In this document: positions 16,627-25,862 of the stretch, piece after piece
How the letters are laid out: each line of letters opens with the position of its first letter
Position numbering within the stretch: position 1 is the first letter of the stretch
Source: JAVWHP01 sp036639955
Lineage (GTDB): Bacteria; Bacillota_I; Bacilli_A; Erysipelotrichales; Erysipelotrichaceae
Assembly (NCBI GenBank): GCA_036639955.1
Contig: JAVWHP010000002.1
Location: forward strand, 62,001-126,000
Direction: 5' to 3'
Length of the DNA: 64,000 bases
The notes under the pieces: generated by a model
What the model was told of the DNA's origin: nothing
What the model saw: the letters and a program-made list of their open reading frames with translations, nothing else
The model's database searches: none
Translations under genes and position numbers: made by a program

Positions 16627-17373
16627 ATGAATAATATAAAGAAATACTTAAATAAACTTTTATTTGTTATATGTGTTATATGCTTATTATTTTCTACGCT
16701 TAAATTAATAAGTATTGGTTTAGAGAATAAAGAAGAAAAGGATTATAAGGATAATATTAATAATATTGTTAGTATTCCTGATGCTAATAAGGAGTCTGGG
16801 GATGTTAATTTTAAGGAGTTAAAGAAGCTTAATAGTAAGATTAATTCTTATATTAAGATTCCTAATACTGAGATTACTTTTCCTATTATAAAGGGTGAGG
16901 ATAATGATTTTTATTTGAATCATAATTTAGAGGACCAGATTAATAATTATGGTTCTATTTATATGGATTTTAGAAATGATAGTAATTATAAGGATTTTAA
17001 TACTTATATTTATGGTCATAATGTTATGGGTGGTGGTATGTTTAGTGAATTAGAGAATTATGAGAATGTAGATTTTATTAAGAATCATAAGAAGATGTAT
17101 TTATTTACTGAGAAGGAAAACTTTGATTTAGAAGTATTTGCTGTTTATTCTGGACCAATTACTGATGGCAGTTATTTTGTTAATAATCATAGTAATCAAA
17201 AGGAATTAAATGATTACTTATTTAAATTAAAGAAACAGTGTTTATATTTTGATGATTCAGTTAAACTTAGTATTAATGATCATATTGTTACTTTGTTTAC
17301 TTGCTCTTTAAAGGAAGGGTTAGATTCTGATTTAAGAATTACTGTTTTTGCTAGAATTATACCTAATAAATAG
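16627..17373 (+). CDS. srtB: Class B sortase
   Basis: A 248-residue membrane-anchored transpeptidase with an N-terminal hydrophobic segment (about 8-30) and a sortase domain. The catalytic triad is H131 (YGHN), C226 (TLFTC) and R237 (LRIT). The spacing of the fold and the TLxTC context fit class B. It would attach surface proteins to the cell wall. No sorting-signal protein is visible in the window. It heads a run of wall-synthesis genes (ftsW, murG, murB, ftsQ), 33 bp upstream of ftsW. Confidence 0.88.
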   Translation: MNNIKKYLNKLLFVICVICLLFSTLKLISIGLENKEEKDYKDNINNIVSIPDANKESGDVNFKELKKLNSKINSYIKIPNTEITFPIIKGEDNDFYLNHNLEDQINNYGSIYMDFRNDSNYKDFNTYIYGHNVMGGGMFSELENYENVDFIKNHKKMYLFTEKENFDLEVFAVYSGPITDGSYFVNNHSNQKELNDYLFKLKKQCLYFDDSVKLSINDHIVTLFTCSLKEGLDSDLRITVFARIIPNK

Positions 17374-17406
17374 TTTGTAATCATATAATACATTGTGAGG
17401 TGTATT

Positions 17407-18489
17407 ATGTTTAAAAGAAATTCACGTATTTTAACTATAGAATTGCTTATTATAATGTTTATTGGTCTTTTAATGATTTATTCTGCTAGTAGTGTTTGGG
17501 CTGAATATAAATTTAAGGATCAATTTTACTTTGTTAAACGACAATTTATTTTTATGATTGTTGGTTTAGTTATTATGCAACTTATGACAAGAATAGATTT
17601 AAATAAAATTAGAGGTTATATTAAACCATTATTTATTATAAGTATTATTAGTTTAATATTAGTTTTAATTCCTGGTATTGGAATTGAAAAGAATGGTAGT
17701 AGAAGCTGGTTTGGGTTTGGTAGTTTTTCTGTTCAACCTAGTGAATTTTTTAAAATAATTGCTATAATTTATATTAGTGATTATTTAGCTAAAAGAAATC
17801 ATATACGTAGTTTTATTAAAGACTTATTAGTTCCTGCTTGTGTTTGTGGTATTGGTTTCATTTTAATATTATTACAACCTGATTTTGGTAGTGGTATAGT
17901 TATGTGTTGTTCTTTAGTTATAATTGTTTTGGTAGCGGATGCTCCTATAAAATATTTTATTAGAGTAGGAATGGTGTCTATTGTGGGTCTTGTTGGATTA
18001 ATAATATCAGCACCTTATAGGTTAGCTAGAATTACTAGTTTTATTAATCCATGGGCAGACCCACTAGGTAGTGGCTTTCAAATTATTCAATCATTATTCT
18101 CTATAGGCCCAGGCGGAATATTAGGAGTAGGATTAGGTAATAGTACTCAAAAACATTTCTATTTACCTGAACCACATACAGATTTTATATTTGCTATATA
18201 TGCTGAAGAGATGGGATTTATAGGGTGTATACTACTTATAGGACTTTATATACTTATAATATATGAAGGAATAAAGATAGCTAAAAGTTGTGAAAGCAGT
18301 TATATGATGTATATAGCTATGGGATTGATAGCCCTCTTTGCTATTCAAGTGATGATCAACTTAGGGGTAGTGGTGGGGTTATTCCCAGTAACTGGAATAA
18401 CCCTACCACTATGTAGCTATGGAGGATCATCACTAGTGGTAATGCTAGGAGCTATGGGATTAATTGAAAGTATTGCAAATCAAAAGTAA
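17407..18489 (+). CDS. ftsW: FtsW/RodA/SpoVE-family lipid II polymerase
   Basis: A polytopic SEDS glycosyltransferase of about 360 residues with ten hydrophobic segments that polymerises lipid II into glycan strands. It carries the conserved WADPLGSGFQ segment and the C-terminal PVTGITLPLCSYGGSS motif. Placement beside murG, murB and ftsQ favours FtsW (division) over RodA. The ATG at 17407 is chosen because GAGGTG lies four bases before it; an in-frame GTG 12 bp upstream overlaps that ribosome site. The 3' end carries a 17-bp hairpin. Confidence 0.9.
   Translation: MFKRNSRILTIELLIIMFIGLLMIYSASSVWAEYKFKDQFYFVKRQFIFMIVGLVIMQLMTRIDLNKIRGYIKPLFIISIISLILVLIPGIGIEKNGSRSWFGFGSFSVQPSEFFKIIAIIYISDYLAKRNHIRSFIKDLLVPACVCGIGFILILLQPDFGSGIVMCCSLVIIVLVADAPIKYFIRVGMVSIVGLVGLIISAPYRLARITSFINPWADPLGSGFQIIQSLFSIGPGGILGVGLGNSTQKHFYLPEPHTDFIFAIYAEEMGFIGCILLIGLYILIIYEGIKIAKSCESSYMMYIAMGLIALFAIQVMINLGVVVGLFPVTGITLPLCSYGGSSLVVMLGAMGLIESIANQK
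18369..18410. repeat. 17-bp intragenic hairpin over the conserved PVTG motif of ftsW
   Basis: AGTGGTGGGGTTATTCC (18369-18385) pairs with GGAATAACCCTACCACT (18394-18410) through 16 Watson-Crick pairs and one G-U pair, with an 8-nt loop. Codons in the stem include GGG, GTG, GTG, GGG, ACC and CTA, unusually G/C-ending for this window. No T-run follows. Confidence 0.95.
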
Positions 18490-18506
18490 TATCAATATAT
18501 AAAATA

Positions 18507-18515
18507 TGTTATAAT
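18507..18515 (+). promoter_or_regulatory. Extended -10 promoter before murG
   Basis: TGTTATAAT matches an extended -10 (TGnTATAAT). It is the centre of the 15-nt palindrome ATGTTATAATAACAT and lies 21 bp before the murG ATG, giving murG a possible start point independent of ftsW. Confidence 0.55.
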
Positions 18516-18535
18516 AACATACAAGGAGTGATTAC

Positions 18536-19618
18536 ATGAAAATAATTATTGCTACTGGAGGTACAGGTGGACATATATATCCAGCATTAGCTCTAGCCAA
18601 TGAAATAGTAAAAAAAGATAGTGAAGCTAAAATTTTATTTATAGGTAATAATGATCGAATGGAAGCTAAACTAATTCCTGAATGTGGTTATGAGTTTTAT
18701 GGAGTTAACGCAAGTGGATTAACAGGAAATATATTAAATAAAGCTAAAGCAGTTATACAAATGTTTATAGCTAAAAATAAATGTAAAAACAAGATTAAAG
18801 AAGTAGGTGCTGATATAGCAATAGGATTCGGTGGTTACGTAAGTGCACCAGTCATATTAGCAGCCCAATCATTAAGCATCCCTACACTTATACATGAACA
18901 AAATTCAATAGTAGGAGCAAGTAATAAGTTAGTAGCAAAGAAAGCAACTGGAATTATTATATGCTATGAATTATGCTATGAACAATTTCCGAAAAATAAA
19001 ACAAGACTACTAGGAAATCCAAGAGCAAGTGAAATTAACAATATAAATTTTGATAAAGACTATTATAAAAGCTTAGAATTAGCACCAAATAAACCACTAA
19101 TACTAATAGTAATGGGATCATTAGGATCAACAAGTATAAATAATATTATGAAAGAAGCACTAAAATCAATTGATACAAAATATCAAATACTATACGTAAG
19201 CGGAAAAAAGAACTACATTAAAGTTAAAGAAGAAATTAAACAAAGCAATGTTAAAGTTGTAGACTATGTAGAAACATTAAAAATTATTGATAAAGTAGAA
19301 CTAATAATATGCCGAGCAGGAGCAACAACAGCTGCAGAAATAAGTGCAAAAGGAACACCAGCCATTCTAATACCAAGTCCTTACGTTGCTAATAATCATC
19401 AATTTTATAACGCAAATGTGTTAGTAGAAAAGAAAGCAGCGCTAATGATTGAAGAAAAAGACTTAACAAGTGAACAATTATCAAGTAAAATAGATAATGT
19501 AATGAGTAATGATAAATTAAGAAAAGAAATGAAAACTAATATGTTAAAACTAGGATATCCAAATGCTAATACAGAAATTATTAATTGGATTGAAGAGATA
19601 TGTGGAAAGGAAATATAG
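18536..19618 (+). CDS. murG: MurG N-acetylglucosaminyltransferase
   Basis: A 360-residue GT28 enzyme that transfers GlcNAc from UDP-GlcNAc to lipid I to make lipid II at the inner membrane face. The N-terminal motif GGTGGHIYPALALA (8-21) and FGGYVSAP are diagnostic, as is the second glycine-rich region and the C-terminal ICRAGATTAAE sugar-nucleotide site. The start follows AAGGAG. It lies 46 bp after ftsW and 3 bp before murB. Confidence 0.97.
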   Translation: MKIIIATGGTGGHIYPALALANEIVKKDSEAKILFIGNNDRMEAKLIPECGYEFYGVNASGLTGNILNKAKAVIQMFIAKNKCKNKIKEVGADIAIGFGGYVSAPVILAAQSLSIPTLIHEQNSIVGASNKLVAKKATGIIICYELCYEQFPKNKTRLLGNPRASEINNINFDKDYYKSLELAPNKPLILIVMGSLGSTSINNIMKEALKSIDTKYQILYVSGKKNYIKVKEEIKQSNVKVVDYVETLKIIDKVELIICRAGATTAAEISAKGTPAILIPSPYVANNHQFYNANVLVEKKAALMIEEKDLTSEQLSSKIDNVMSNDKLRKEMKTNMLKLGYPNANTEIINWIEEICGKEI

Positions 19619-19621
19619 TTT

Positions 19622-20524
19622 ATGAAAGATTTAATAGAAGAATTAAAAAACTATGCAGATATTGAAGAAGATGAAAATTTAAAAAAACATACAACATTTA
19701 GAATTGGTGGAAATGCTAAATATTTTATATATCCTAAAAGTGAAATAGTACTTAAAGAAATATTTAATATATTAGAAAAACATAACATACCACATAAGAT
19801 ATTTGGAAAAGGAAGTAATATTTTATGCAGTGATAATGATTATGAAGGAGCAATAATATGCTTAGATAGATACTTTCAAGACTATTATTTTGAAGAAAAT
19901 AATAGTTGTATCGTACAAGCAGGTGCTTCAATAATCTTATTAGCACATGAAGCAATGAAGAATTCATTAAGTGGATTAGAATTTGCAAGTGGAATACCAG
20001 GAACATTAGGTGGAGCAATCTATATGAATGCTGGAGCATATAAAAGTGATATAGCAGAATTAGTAGAAAGCGTATATGTTCATATAAATGGAGAAAATAA
20101 ATGGCTAAATAAAGAAGAACTAGAATTTAGCTATCGGACATCAATCTTTCAAAAACAACAAGAATGGATAATATTAGGAGCTAAATTAATATTAAAGCCA
20201 GCACAACAAACAGATATATTAAATTTAATGGACAAAAGAAGAAAAAGAAGACTCGAATCACAGCCATTAACACTACCAAGTGCTGGAAGTATATTTAGAA
20301 ATCCAAATGAAATATCAGCTTGGGAAATGATAGATAAACTAGGATTAAGAGGCTATCAAATAGGAGGAGCACAACTTTCTAGTAAACATCCAAATTTTAT
20401 AGTAAACATTAATGAAGCAAAAGCATCAGATGTTATTGAACTAATAAACAAAGTACAAGAAGAAGTAAAAAAACAATACAACATAGAACTAAAAACAGAA
20501 GTGGAGAAATTCAATTGGAAGTAA
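19622..20524 (+). CDS. murB: UDP-N-acetylenolpyruvoylglucosamine reductase
   Basis: A 300-residue FAD enzyme that reduces UDP-GlcNAc-enolpyruvate to UDP-MurNAc. FAD-binding GKGSNILCSD and SGLEFASGIPGTLGG are present, with the catalytic serine in LPSAGSIFRNP. It is the type II short form without the extra loop of E. coli MurB. It overlaps ftsQ by 10 bp, in an ftsW-murG-murB-ftsQ cluster. Confidence 0.96.
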   Translation: MKDLIEELKNYADIEEDENLKKHTTFRIGGNAKYFIYPKSEIVLKEIFNILEKHNIPHKIFGKGSNILCSDNDYEGAIICLDRYFQDYYFEENNSCIVQAGASIILLAHEAMKNSLSGLEFASGIPGTLGGAIYMNAGAYKSDIAELVESVYVHINGENKWLNKEELEFSYRTSIFQKQQEWIILGAKLILKPAQQTDILNLMDKRRKRRLESQPLTLPSAGSIFRNPNEISAWEMIDKLGLRGYQIGGAQLSSKHPNFIVNINEAKASDVIELINKVQEEVKKQYNIELKTEVEKFNWK

Positions 20525-21297
20525 AAGAAGAAATACTAAGGAATGAACACGACGAAAGATTAAAAAAGATATTAAATAAAAAGAAAAGAAGAAAAAGAAT
20601 TAGAAGAGGAGCAACCCTACTACTAATACTTGTTGTTATTGGATATTTTACAAGCGATATATCTAAAGTGAAATCAATTAAAGTAACAAATAACCATTTT
20701 TATAGTGAAGAAGATATATTGAATCAAGTTGGAATAAACTATGAATCAAGATATATACTACAACAACAATTCATTATCTCCTATAAAGTAAAAGATAATG
20801 AATTGCTAGATGGTATAAACGTATATAATGATTGGTATGGAGGAATTGTATTAGAAGTTAATGAAAAGAAAGTAATCGGGTATACTAGTGGTAAGGATGG
20901 TATAATTTTATTTGCAGATGGATCTACTATAGCATTAAATGAAGAACTATTAAAGAAAGTAAATGCGGCACCTTTAATAAGTAATATAAAAAAAGAAAAT
21001 TATAAAAAACTTGCAGAAGTATTTAATGAATTAGAAAAAGAAACAATAAATAGTATATCTGAAATAAGAGCATATAAAACAAGCTATGATGATAATATGC
21101 TAGAACTAATTATGCAAGATGGAAATAAAATAAGATCAACCTATAAGGGAATAGAAGTAATGAAAGCTAAAAAAGATGAACAAGGAAATGATAAATCACC
21201 ATACAAAGAAATACTAAAAGAATTAAAAGGAACACATGTATGTTTGGTGCTAGATGAAGTAAATCACAGTGCATATAAGGAAAAAAGCTGTGAATAA
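20515..21297 (+). CDS. ftsQ: Division protein FtsQ/DivIB
   Basis: A 260-residue bitopic membrane protein: a basic cytoplasmic tail, one transmembrane helix (about 32-50), then a POTRA domain beginning SIKVTNNHFYSEEDILNQVGI and a beta domain. DivIB bridges early and late divisome proteins. The start is TTG at 20515 with GGAG about ten bases upstream, inside the end of murB. It closes the wall-precursor cluster. Confidence 0.88.
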   Translation: MEVKEEILRNEHDERLKKILNKKKRRKRIRRGATLLLILVVIGYFTSDISKVKSIKVTNNHFYSEEDILNQVGINYESRYILQQQFIISYKVKDNELLDGINVYNDWYGGIVLEVNEKKVIGYTSGKDGIILFADGSTIALNEELLKKVNAAPLISNIKKENYKKLAEVFNELEKETINSISEIRAYKTSYDDNMLELIMQDGNKIRSTYKGIEVMKAKKDEQGNDKSPYKEILKELKGTHVCLVLDEVNHSAYKEKSCE

Positions 21298-21298
21298 C

Positions 21299-21326
21299 TT
21301 GTTTTTAAATAGAACTTTGTTATAAT
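21299..21326 (+). promoter_or_regulatory. Promoter of the asp23-fakA unit
   Basis: TTGTTT (21299-21304) and TATAAT (21321-21326) are 16 bp apart, and the Asp23 gene starts 33 bp downstream after AAGGAGG. Confidence 0.7.
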
Positions 21327-21359
21327 TAAAGAGAATTATAAGAATTAAGGAGGAATTTT

Positions 21360-21719
21360 ATGTCAATAACTAGAAATACACAGTACGGTAATATAAATAT
21401 ATCAATTGAAGCAATTGCTTCTTTAGCAGGTGGAGTAGTTACAGAATGCTATGGAGTAGTAGGTATGGCTTCACAAAAGTTTTTAAAAGATGGTATATCA
21501 GAACTATTAAAAAAAGAAAACTATGCTAAAGGTGTAGTAGTAAGAAGAAATGAAGAAGCTTTAGAATTAGATCTATATATTATAGTATCTCATGGTGTTA
21601 AAATTTCAGAAGTAGTACATGAAGTTCAAAAGAAGACTAAGTATATGCTAGAAAAATCATTAGAGTTAGATTTTAATACTATTAATGTATTTGTTCAAGA
21701 TGTAAAGGTAATGAAGTAG
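21360..21719 (+). CDS. Asp23/Gls24 family envelope protein (YloU-like)
   Basis: A 119-residue Asp23/Gls24 protein (GNINISIEAIASLAGGVVTECYGVVGMA). In Bacillota the YloU type is always paired with the fatty acid kinase subunit FakA, as here with a gap of only 8 bp. These proteins are cytoplasmic or membrane-associated and linked to envelope stress. The exact function is not settled. Confidence 0.9.
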   Translation: MSITRNTQYGNINISIEAIASLAGGVVTECYGVVGMASQKFLKDGISELLKKENYAKGVVVRRNEEALELDLYIIVSHGVKISEVVHEVQKKTKYMLEKSLELDFNTINVFVQDVKVMK

Positions 21720-21727
21720 GTATATAT

Positions 21728-23341
21728 ATGGAAAATATTAATGGAATAGTATTTAAAGAAATGTTAGAAAGTGGTTCTAACAATTTATGTAATAATTATA
21801 AAAAGATTGATGCACTTAATGTGTTCCCGGTACCAGATGGTGATACTGGAACTAATATGTCATTAACCTTTTCATCTGGAGTAAAAGATTCATTAAACAA
21901 TGCAAGTGAGAGAATTGATGATATTGCAAAAGTTCTATCTAAAGGATTATTAATGGGAGCTAGAGGAAACTCAGGAGTTATTCTTTCTCAAATATTTAGA
22001 GGTGTATACCAAGGAATAGATGGTAAAGCTGAAGTAAATGGTAAAGAATTAGCAATTGCTTTTTCACATGGTAGTAGAATAGCTTATAAAGCGGTAATGA
22101 GACCAGTTGAAGGAACAATTCTTACAGTTATAAGAGAAGCATCAGACTATACAGCAAAATATGCTATGGATAATCCAGAAGCAACTTGTTTAGAAGTAAT
22201 GGATAAATTATTATTTGAAGCTAAAGAATCATTGATAAGAACACCAGAACTATTACCAGTATTAAAAGAAGTAGGGGTAGTAGATAGTGGAGGTGCTGGA
22301 TTAGTTACTATACTAGAAGGATTCCAATCAGCGTTAATAGGCAAACCGATAGCTAAAGAAGAAGTAACAGAAGACAGTGATAATACTGTACAAGCAAATG
22401 TTGAAAGTGAAGAATTTGGATACTGTACTGAATTTATTATAAGATTAAGTGCAACTGCTCAAAAAACTTTTAATGAAAAATCATTAAAAGATTCATTAGC
22501 TAGAATAGGTAATTCATTAGTTGTAGTACAAGACGATGACATTGTTAAAGTTCATGTACATACATTAACTCCTGGAGACGCATTAAATTATGGACAACGC
22601 TATGGTGAGTTTGTTAAACTTAAAATAGAAAATATGCAAGAACAACATGAAAATATCGTTGCTACACCAACTAGTTTACCTAGAAAGAAGTATGCAATTA
22701 TAGCAGTAGCGGCAGGAGAAGGTCTTAAAACGATGTTTGAAGAACTTAGAGTTGATTATGTAATTAGTGGTGGTCAAACTATGAATCCTTCAACAGAAGA
22801 CTTTGTAGAAGCTATAAAGAAGGTTAATGCTGAGCATATCTTCTTATTACCAAATAACTCTAATATCATATTAGCGGCTCAACAAGCACAAGTAGTATGT
22901 GAAGATCTAGATATTAATGTAATAGCAACTAAATCTATACCACAAGGATTATCTGCATGTATAATGTTTAATCCAGATGTTGATTTAGATACTAATTTAG
23001 ATGAGATGAATACAGCAATAGCTCATGTAACTACAGGACAAGTAACTTATGCTATCAAAGATACAACATTTGATGGCATGGAAATCCATGCTGGTGACTA
23101 TATGGGTATTAATGAAAAGAATATTATAGTTAGTTTAAAAGATAAAGTTGAAGCAACTAAAAAACTATTAGATTCACTAGTAGATAAAGATGCTGAAATT
23201 ATTACTCTAATTGTTGGTGAAGGCGTGATTGAATCTGAACTTAATGAAATAACTGATTATATTAATGAGAACTTTGAAGCTGAATTAGAAGTAAATAATG
23301 GTGATCAACCAGTATATTCATTTATTATAGGTGTTGAATAA
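21728..23341 (+). CDS. fakA: Fatty acid kinase, ATP-binding subunit FakA (YloV-like)
   Basis: A 537-residue DAK2-domain protein. The N-terminal DhaL-like ATP site has NVFPVPDGDTGTNM (about 30-43) and GARGNSGVILSQI. A middle domain and a C-terminal DegV-like domain follow. With a FakB fatty-acid-binding partner it phosphorylates exogenous fatty acids for phospholipid synthesis. No fakB is in the window. It is closed by a clear terminator. Confidence 0.93.
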   Translation: MENINGIVFKEMLESGSNNLCNNYKKIDALNVFPVPDGDTGTNMSLTFSSGVKDSLNNASERIDDIAKVLSKGLLMGARGNSGVILSQIFRGVYQGIDGKAEVNGKELAIAFSHGSRIAYKAVMRPVEGTILTVIREASDYTAKYAMDNPEATCLEVMDKLLFEAKESLIRTPELLPVLKEVGVVDSGGAGLVTILEGFQSALIGKPIAKEEVTEDSDNTVQANVESEEFGYCTEFIIRLSATAQKTFNEKSLKDSLARIGNSLVVVQDDDIVKVHVHTLTPGDALNYGQRYGEFVKLKIENMQEQHENIVATPTSLPRKKYAIIAVAAGEGLKTMFEELRVDYVISGGQTMNPSTEDFVEAIKKVNAEHIFLLPNNSNIILAAQQAQVVCEDLDINVIATKSIPQGLSACIMFNPDVDLDTNLDEMNTAIAHVTTGQVTYAIKDTTFDGMEIHAGDYMGINEKNIIVSLKDKVEATKKLLDSLVDKDAEIITLIVGEGVIESELNEITDYINENFEAELEVNNGDQPVYSFIIGVE

Positions 23342-23364
23342 AAAGGTGATTTCACCTTTTTTTT
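23340..23364 (+). terminator. Terminator of fakA
   Basis: AAAAGGTGA and TCACCTTTT form a tight hairpin followed by eight T, starting at the stop codon. Confidence 0.9.
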
Positions 23365-23420
23365 GTTCATTTATAAATGAATATATGTTATACTATTTTA
23401 GAAATTAGGAGGTTATTATA

Positions 23421-23723
23421 ATGATTAAACATATTATTTTATGGACTTTAAAGGATTCTTTAACTGATTTAGAAAAAACTGAGGTTAAACTTAATATTAA
23501 AAAAGAATTAGAAACTCTTACTTCTAAAATACCTGGAATTATTAGTTTAGAAGTTAATATAAATGGTATTGATGGCTCAACTGCGGATCTTATGTTAGAT
23601 TCTTGCTTTGAAAGTATTGAAGCACTTAAGAACTACGCTATTAATCCATTTCATGTAGAGGTAGCTAATACTTATGTAAGACCTTATACTGCTATTAGAG
23701 ATGCTTTAGATTATGAAAAATAA
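23421..23723 (+). CDS. Dabb-family stress-responsive A/B-barrel protein
   Basis: A 100-residue dimeric alpha/beta-barrel protein (MIKHIILWTLKDSL at the start; NPFHVEVANTYVRPYTAIRDALDYE at the end). The family lacks a common proven function; members act as small stress proteins or simple enzymes. It has its own ribosome site (TAGGAGG) and terminator, so it is a single-gene unit. Confidence 0.88.
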   Translation: MIKHIILWTLKDSLTDLEKTEVKLNIKKELETLTSKIPGIISLEVNINGIDGSTADLMLDSCFESIEALKNYAINPFHVEVANTYVRPYTAIRDALDYEK

Positions 23724-23750
23724 GAATATGTTAAACATATTCTTTTTTTT
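23722..23750 (+). terminator. Terminator of the Dabb gene
   Basis: AAGAATATGT and ACATATTCTT pair around a 3-nt loop and run into eight T. Confidence 0.9.
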
Positions 23751-23818
23751 CATTAATTTTCATAAAGTAGGGTAATATTATATAAAATGTGGTAAAATAA
23801 TAGTCGAGGTGATGAACC

Positions 23819-25204
23819 GTGAACTATTTAGAAATAGCTCAGAAGTATAAAGATGAATTGTTAAATGACCTTTCTGGTTTATTAAGCATTCCTTCTATAT
23901 TAGATGAAGAGAATAAAGTAGTAGGAGCTCCTTTTGGTATTGAATGTAAAATGGCTCTTGAATATATGATGAATTTAGGGATTAAATACGGCTTCAACGT
24001 TCATAATGTTGATGGCTATGCTTTAAGTATTTCTTTTGGTGATCAAAATGATAGTATGGGTATCCTATCTCATTTAGATGTAGTTCCTGCTGGTAAGGGA
24101 TGGAGTACTGATCCTTTTAATGCTACTATTAAGGATGGTTATTTATTTGCTCGTGGTATTTTAGATGATAAAGGTCCAGCGATGATGTCTTTATATGCTT
24201 TAAGAATTATAAAGGATTATAGTATTAAATTAAATAAAAAAGTTGTTTTAATTTTTGGCTTAGATGAAGAAAGTGAAATGCGTTGTATGAATTATTACAC
24301 TAATCATGCTGAAATTCCTAGTTGTGGTTTTGTTCCTGATGCTGATTTCCCTTTGATTTATGGTGAAAAAGGTATAATGACTGTTAAGCTTTCTAAAAGT
24401 ATTGAATTACCTATTGTTGAATTTAATTTAGGTGAAAGAGTTAATGTTGTTATAGGAGAAGCACTTTGTGTGCTGAAAGAGTGGCAAGATGATTACAGGG
24501 CTTTGTTTGAGTATTATTTAGTGAGTAATCATCTTGATGGTGAAGTGAATGTAGATGATAGGGGATTAGCTACACTTAAAATTGTAGGAAGATATGCTCA
24601 TGCTATGGAACCTTATAAGGGAGTTAATGCAGGTTATCATATGTTGAATTTTATAGCTTCTACATATAATATTGTTGAACTAATGGAGTATGTTAAATTG
24701 TTAGAGGATTATAGAGGTACTTATTTAAACATAAACTATGAAGGTAACTATATGGGCGACTTAACTATGAATGCTGGTATAATAAACTATACTAATACTA
24801 TTTTAACTACCTTCATCAATATTAGGTATCCTAATGAGATGGATGCTATATCGATCATTAATAAACTAAAACAACATTTAAGTGATTGTTATAATGTTGG
24901 CTTAGTAGATGATTCTAAACCGCTGTTTGTAGATCCTAATAGTGAATTGGTATTAGATCTTATGGAAAGCTATAAATTCTATAGTGGAGATAGTTATAGT
25001 CGACCAAAAACAATAGGTGGTGGAACCTATGCTCGCAAATTAAAAAACTTTGTTCCTTTTGGACCTGAGTTTCCACATGCTAATGATAATTTAAATTTTG
25101 AAGTAGGTAAATGTCATCAAGCTAATGAAGGTTTTAAAATAGAAGATATGTTTAGAGCTATTGCTATTTATGCGCTAGCTATTGAAAAGATTGGAGGTAA
25201 ATAA
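23819..25204 (+). CDS. pepV: Xaa-His/beta-Ala dipeptidase PepV (peptidase family M20)
   Basis: A 461-residue M20 metallopeptidase. Zinc ligands and catalytic residues are visible in SHLDVVPAG, the GRGxxDDKG-type motif (ARGILDDKGP), DEESEMR and the C-terminal FPHANDNLN. It hydrolyses dipeptides with broad specificity in the cytoplasm. The start is GTG at 23819, six bases after GAGGTGA; an ATG seven bases earlier is out of frame. It is followed directly by trmB, as in many Bacillota. A 12-bp inverted repeat lies at 24485-24536. Confidence 0.92.
   Translation: MNYLEIAQKYKDELLNDLSGLLSIPSILDEENKVVGAPFGIECKMALEYMMNLGIKYGFNVHNVDGYALSISFGDQNDSMGILSHLDVVPAGKGWSTDPFNATIKDGYLFARGILDDKGPAMMSLYALRIIKDYSIKLNKKVVLIFGLDEESEMRCMNYYTNHAEIPSCGFVPDADFPLIYGEKGIMTVKLSKSIELPIVEFNLGERVNVVIGEALCVLKEWQDDYRALFEYYLVSNHLDGEVNVDDRGLATLKIVGRYAHAMEPYKGVNAGYHMLNFIASTYNIVELMEYVKLLEDYRGTYLNINYEGNYMGDLTMNAGIINYTNTILTTFINIRYPNEMDAISIINKLKQHLSDCYNVGLVDDSKPLFVDPNSELVLDLMESYKFYSGDSYSRPKTIGGGTYARKLKNFVPFGPEFPHANDNLNFEVGKCHQANEGFKIEDMFRAIAIYALAIEKIGGK
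24485..24536. repeat. Perfect 12-bp inverted repeat in pepV
   Basis: CAAGATGATTAC (24485-24496) and GTAATCATCTTG (24525-24536) are exact reverse complements separated by 28 nt, inside the lid-domain codons. Confidence 0.9.
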
Positions 25205-25205
25205 A

Positions 25206-25862
25206 ATGAGAATGAGAAAATTGAAATGGGCACCTGATTTTTTAGATAACAGCCCTTTAGTTATAGCTAACCCTAGTGAATTGAAAGGGAAATGGAAAGA
25301 AAAGTTTGGTAATAATAAATCTTTACATATAGAAATAGGAACTGGTAAAGGTGATTATTGGATTGGAATGGCACAACGCTACCCTAATATTACTTGGATT
25401 GGAATAGAAAAGGATATGAGTGTTGCTGCTTTAGCTGTTCGAAAAGCTACACCTTTAAATCTTAATAATGTCGCTTTTATATGCGCAGATGCACAAACTA
25501 TAGAAGAATGGTTTGAAACTAAAGAAATAGATGTAATTCATTTAAATTTTTCTGATCCTTGGCCTAAGAAGCGTAACCATAAAAGACGTTTATCACACAA
25601 TAGCTTTGTAACTAAATATAAAGATTTGATTAAGGCTAATGGAGAAATCCAAATGAAAACAGACAATAAAGATCTATTTGAATTTTCATTAATTCAGATG
25701 CAAGATTGTGGTCTTCATATGAATGAAGTTAGTGTTGATTTTAGACGTAATATACATGATGAAGATACTATAAGCGAATATGAATCTAAGTTTATGGAAA
25801 ACGGTCAACCTATATATCGTGCAGTTTGGGATTTAGAAGGTATTAAACATGAAAAGATATAG
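25206..25862 (+). CDS. trmB: tRNA (guanine-N7-)-methyltransferase
   Basis: A 218-residue SAM-dependent enzyme that makes m7G46 in tRNA. Motifs: LHIEIGTGKGDYWIGMA (SAM loop), NVAFICADA, and the catalytic NFSDPWPKKRNHKRRL region. The ATG at 25206 is preferred because GGAGGT lies eight bases before it; an upstream in-frame TTG would place that ribosome site inside the coding sequence. It overlaps the next lipoprotein gene by 14 bp. Confidence 0.96.
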   Translation: MRMRKLKWAPDFLDNSPLVIANPSELKGKWKEKFGNNKSLHIEIGTGKGDYWIGMAQRYPNITWIGIEKDMSVAALAVRKATPLNLNNVAFICADAQTIEEWFETKEIDVIHLNFSDPWPKKRNHKRRLSHNSFVTKYKDLIKANGEIQMKTDNKDLFEFSLIQMQDCGLHMNEVSVDFRRNIHDEDTISEYESKFMENGQPIYRAVWDLEGIKHEKI

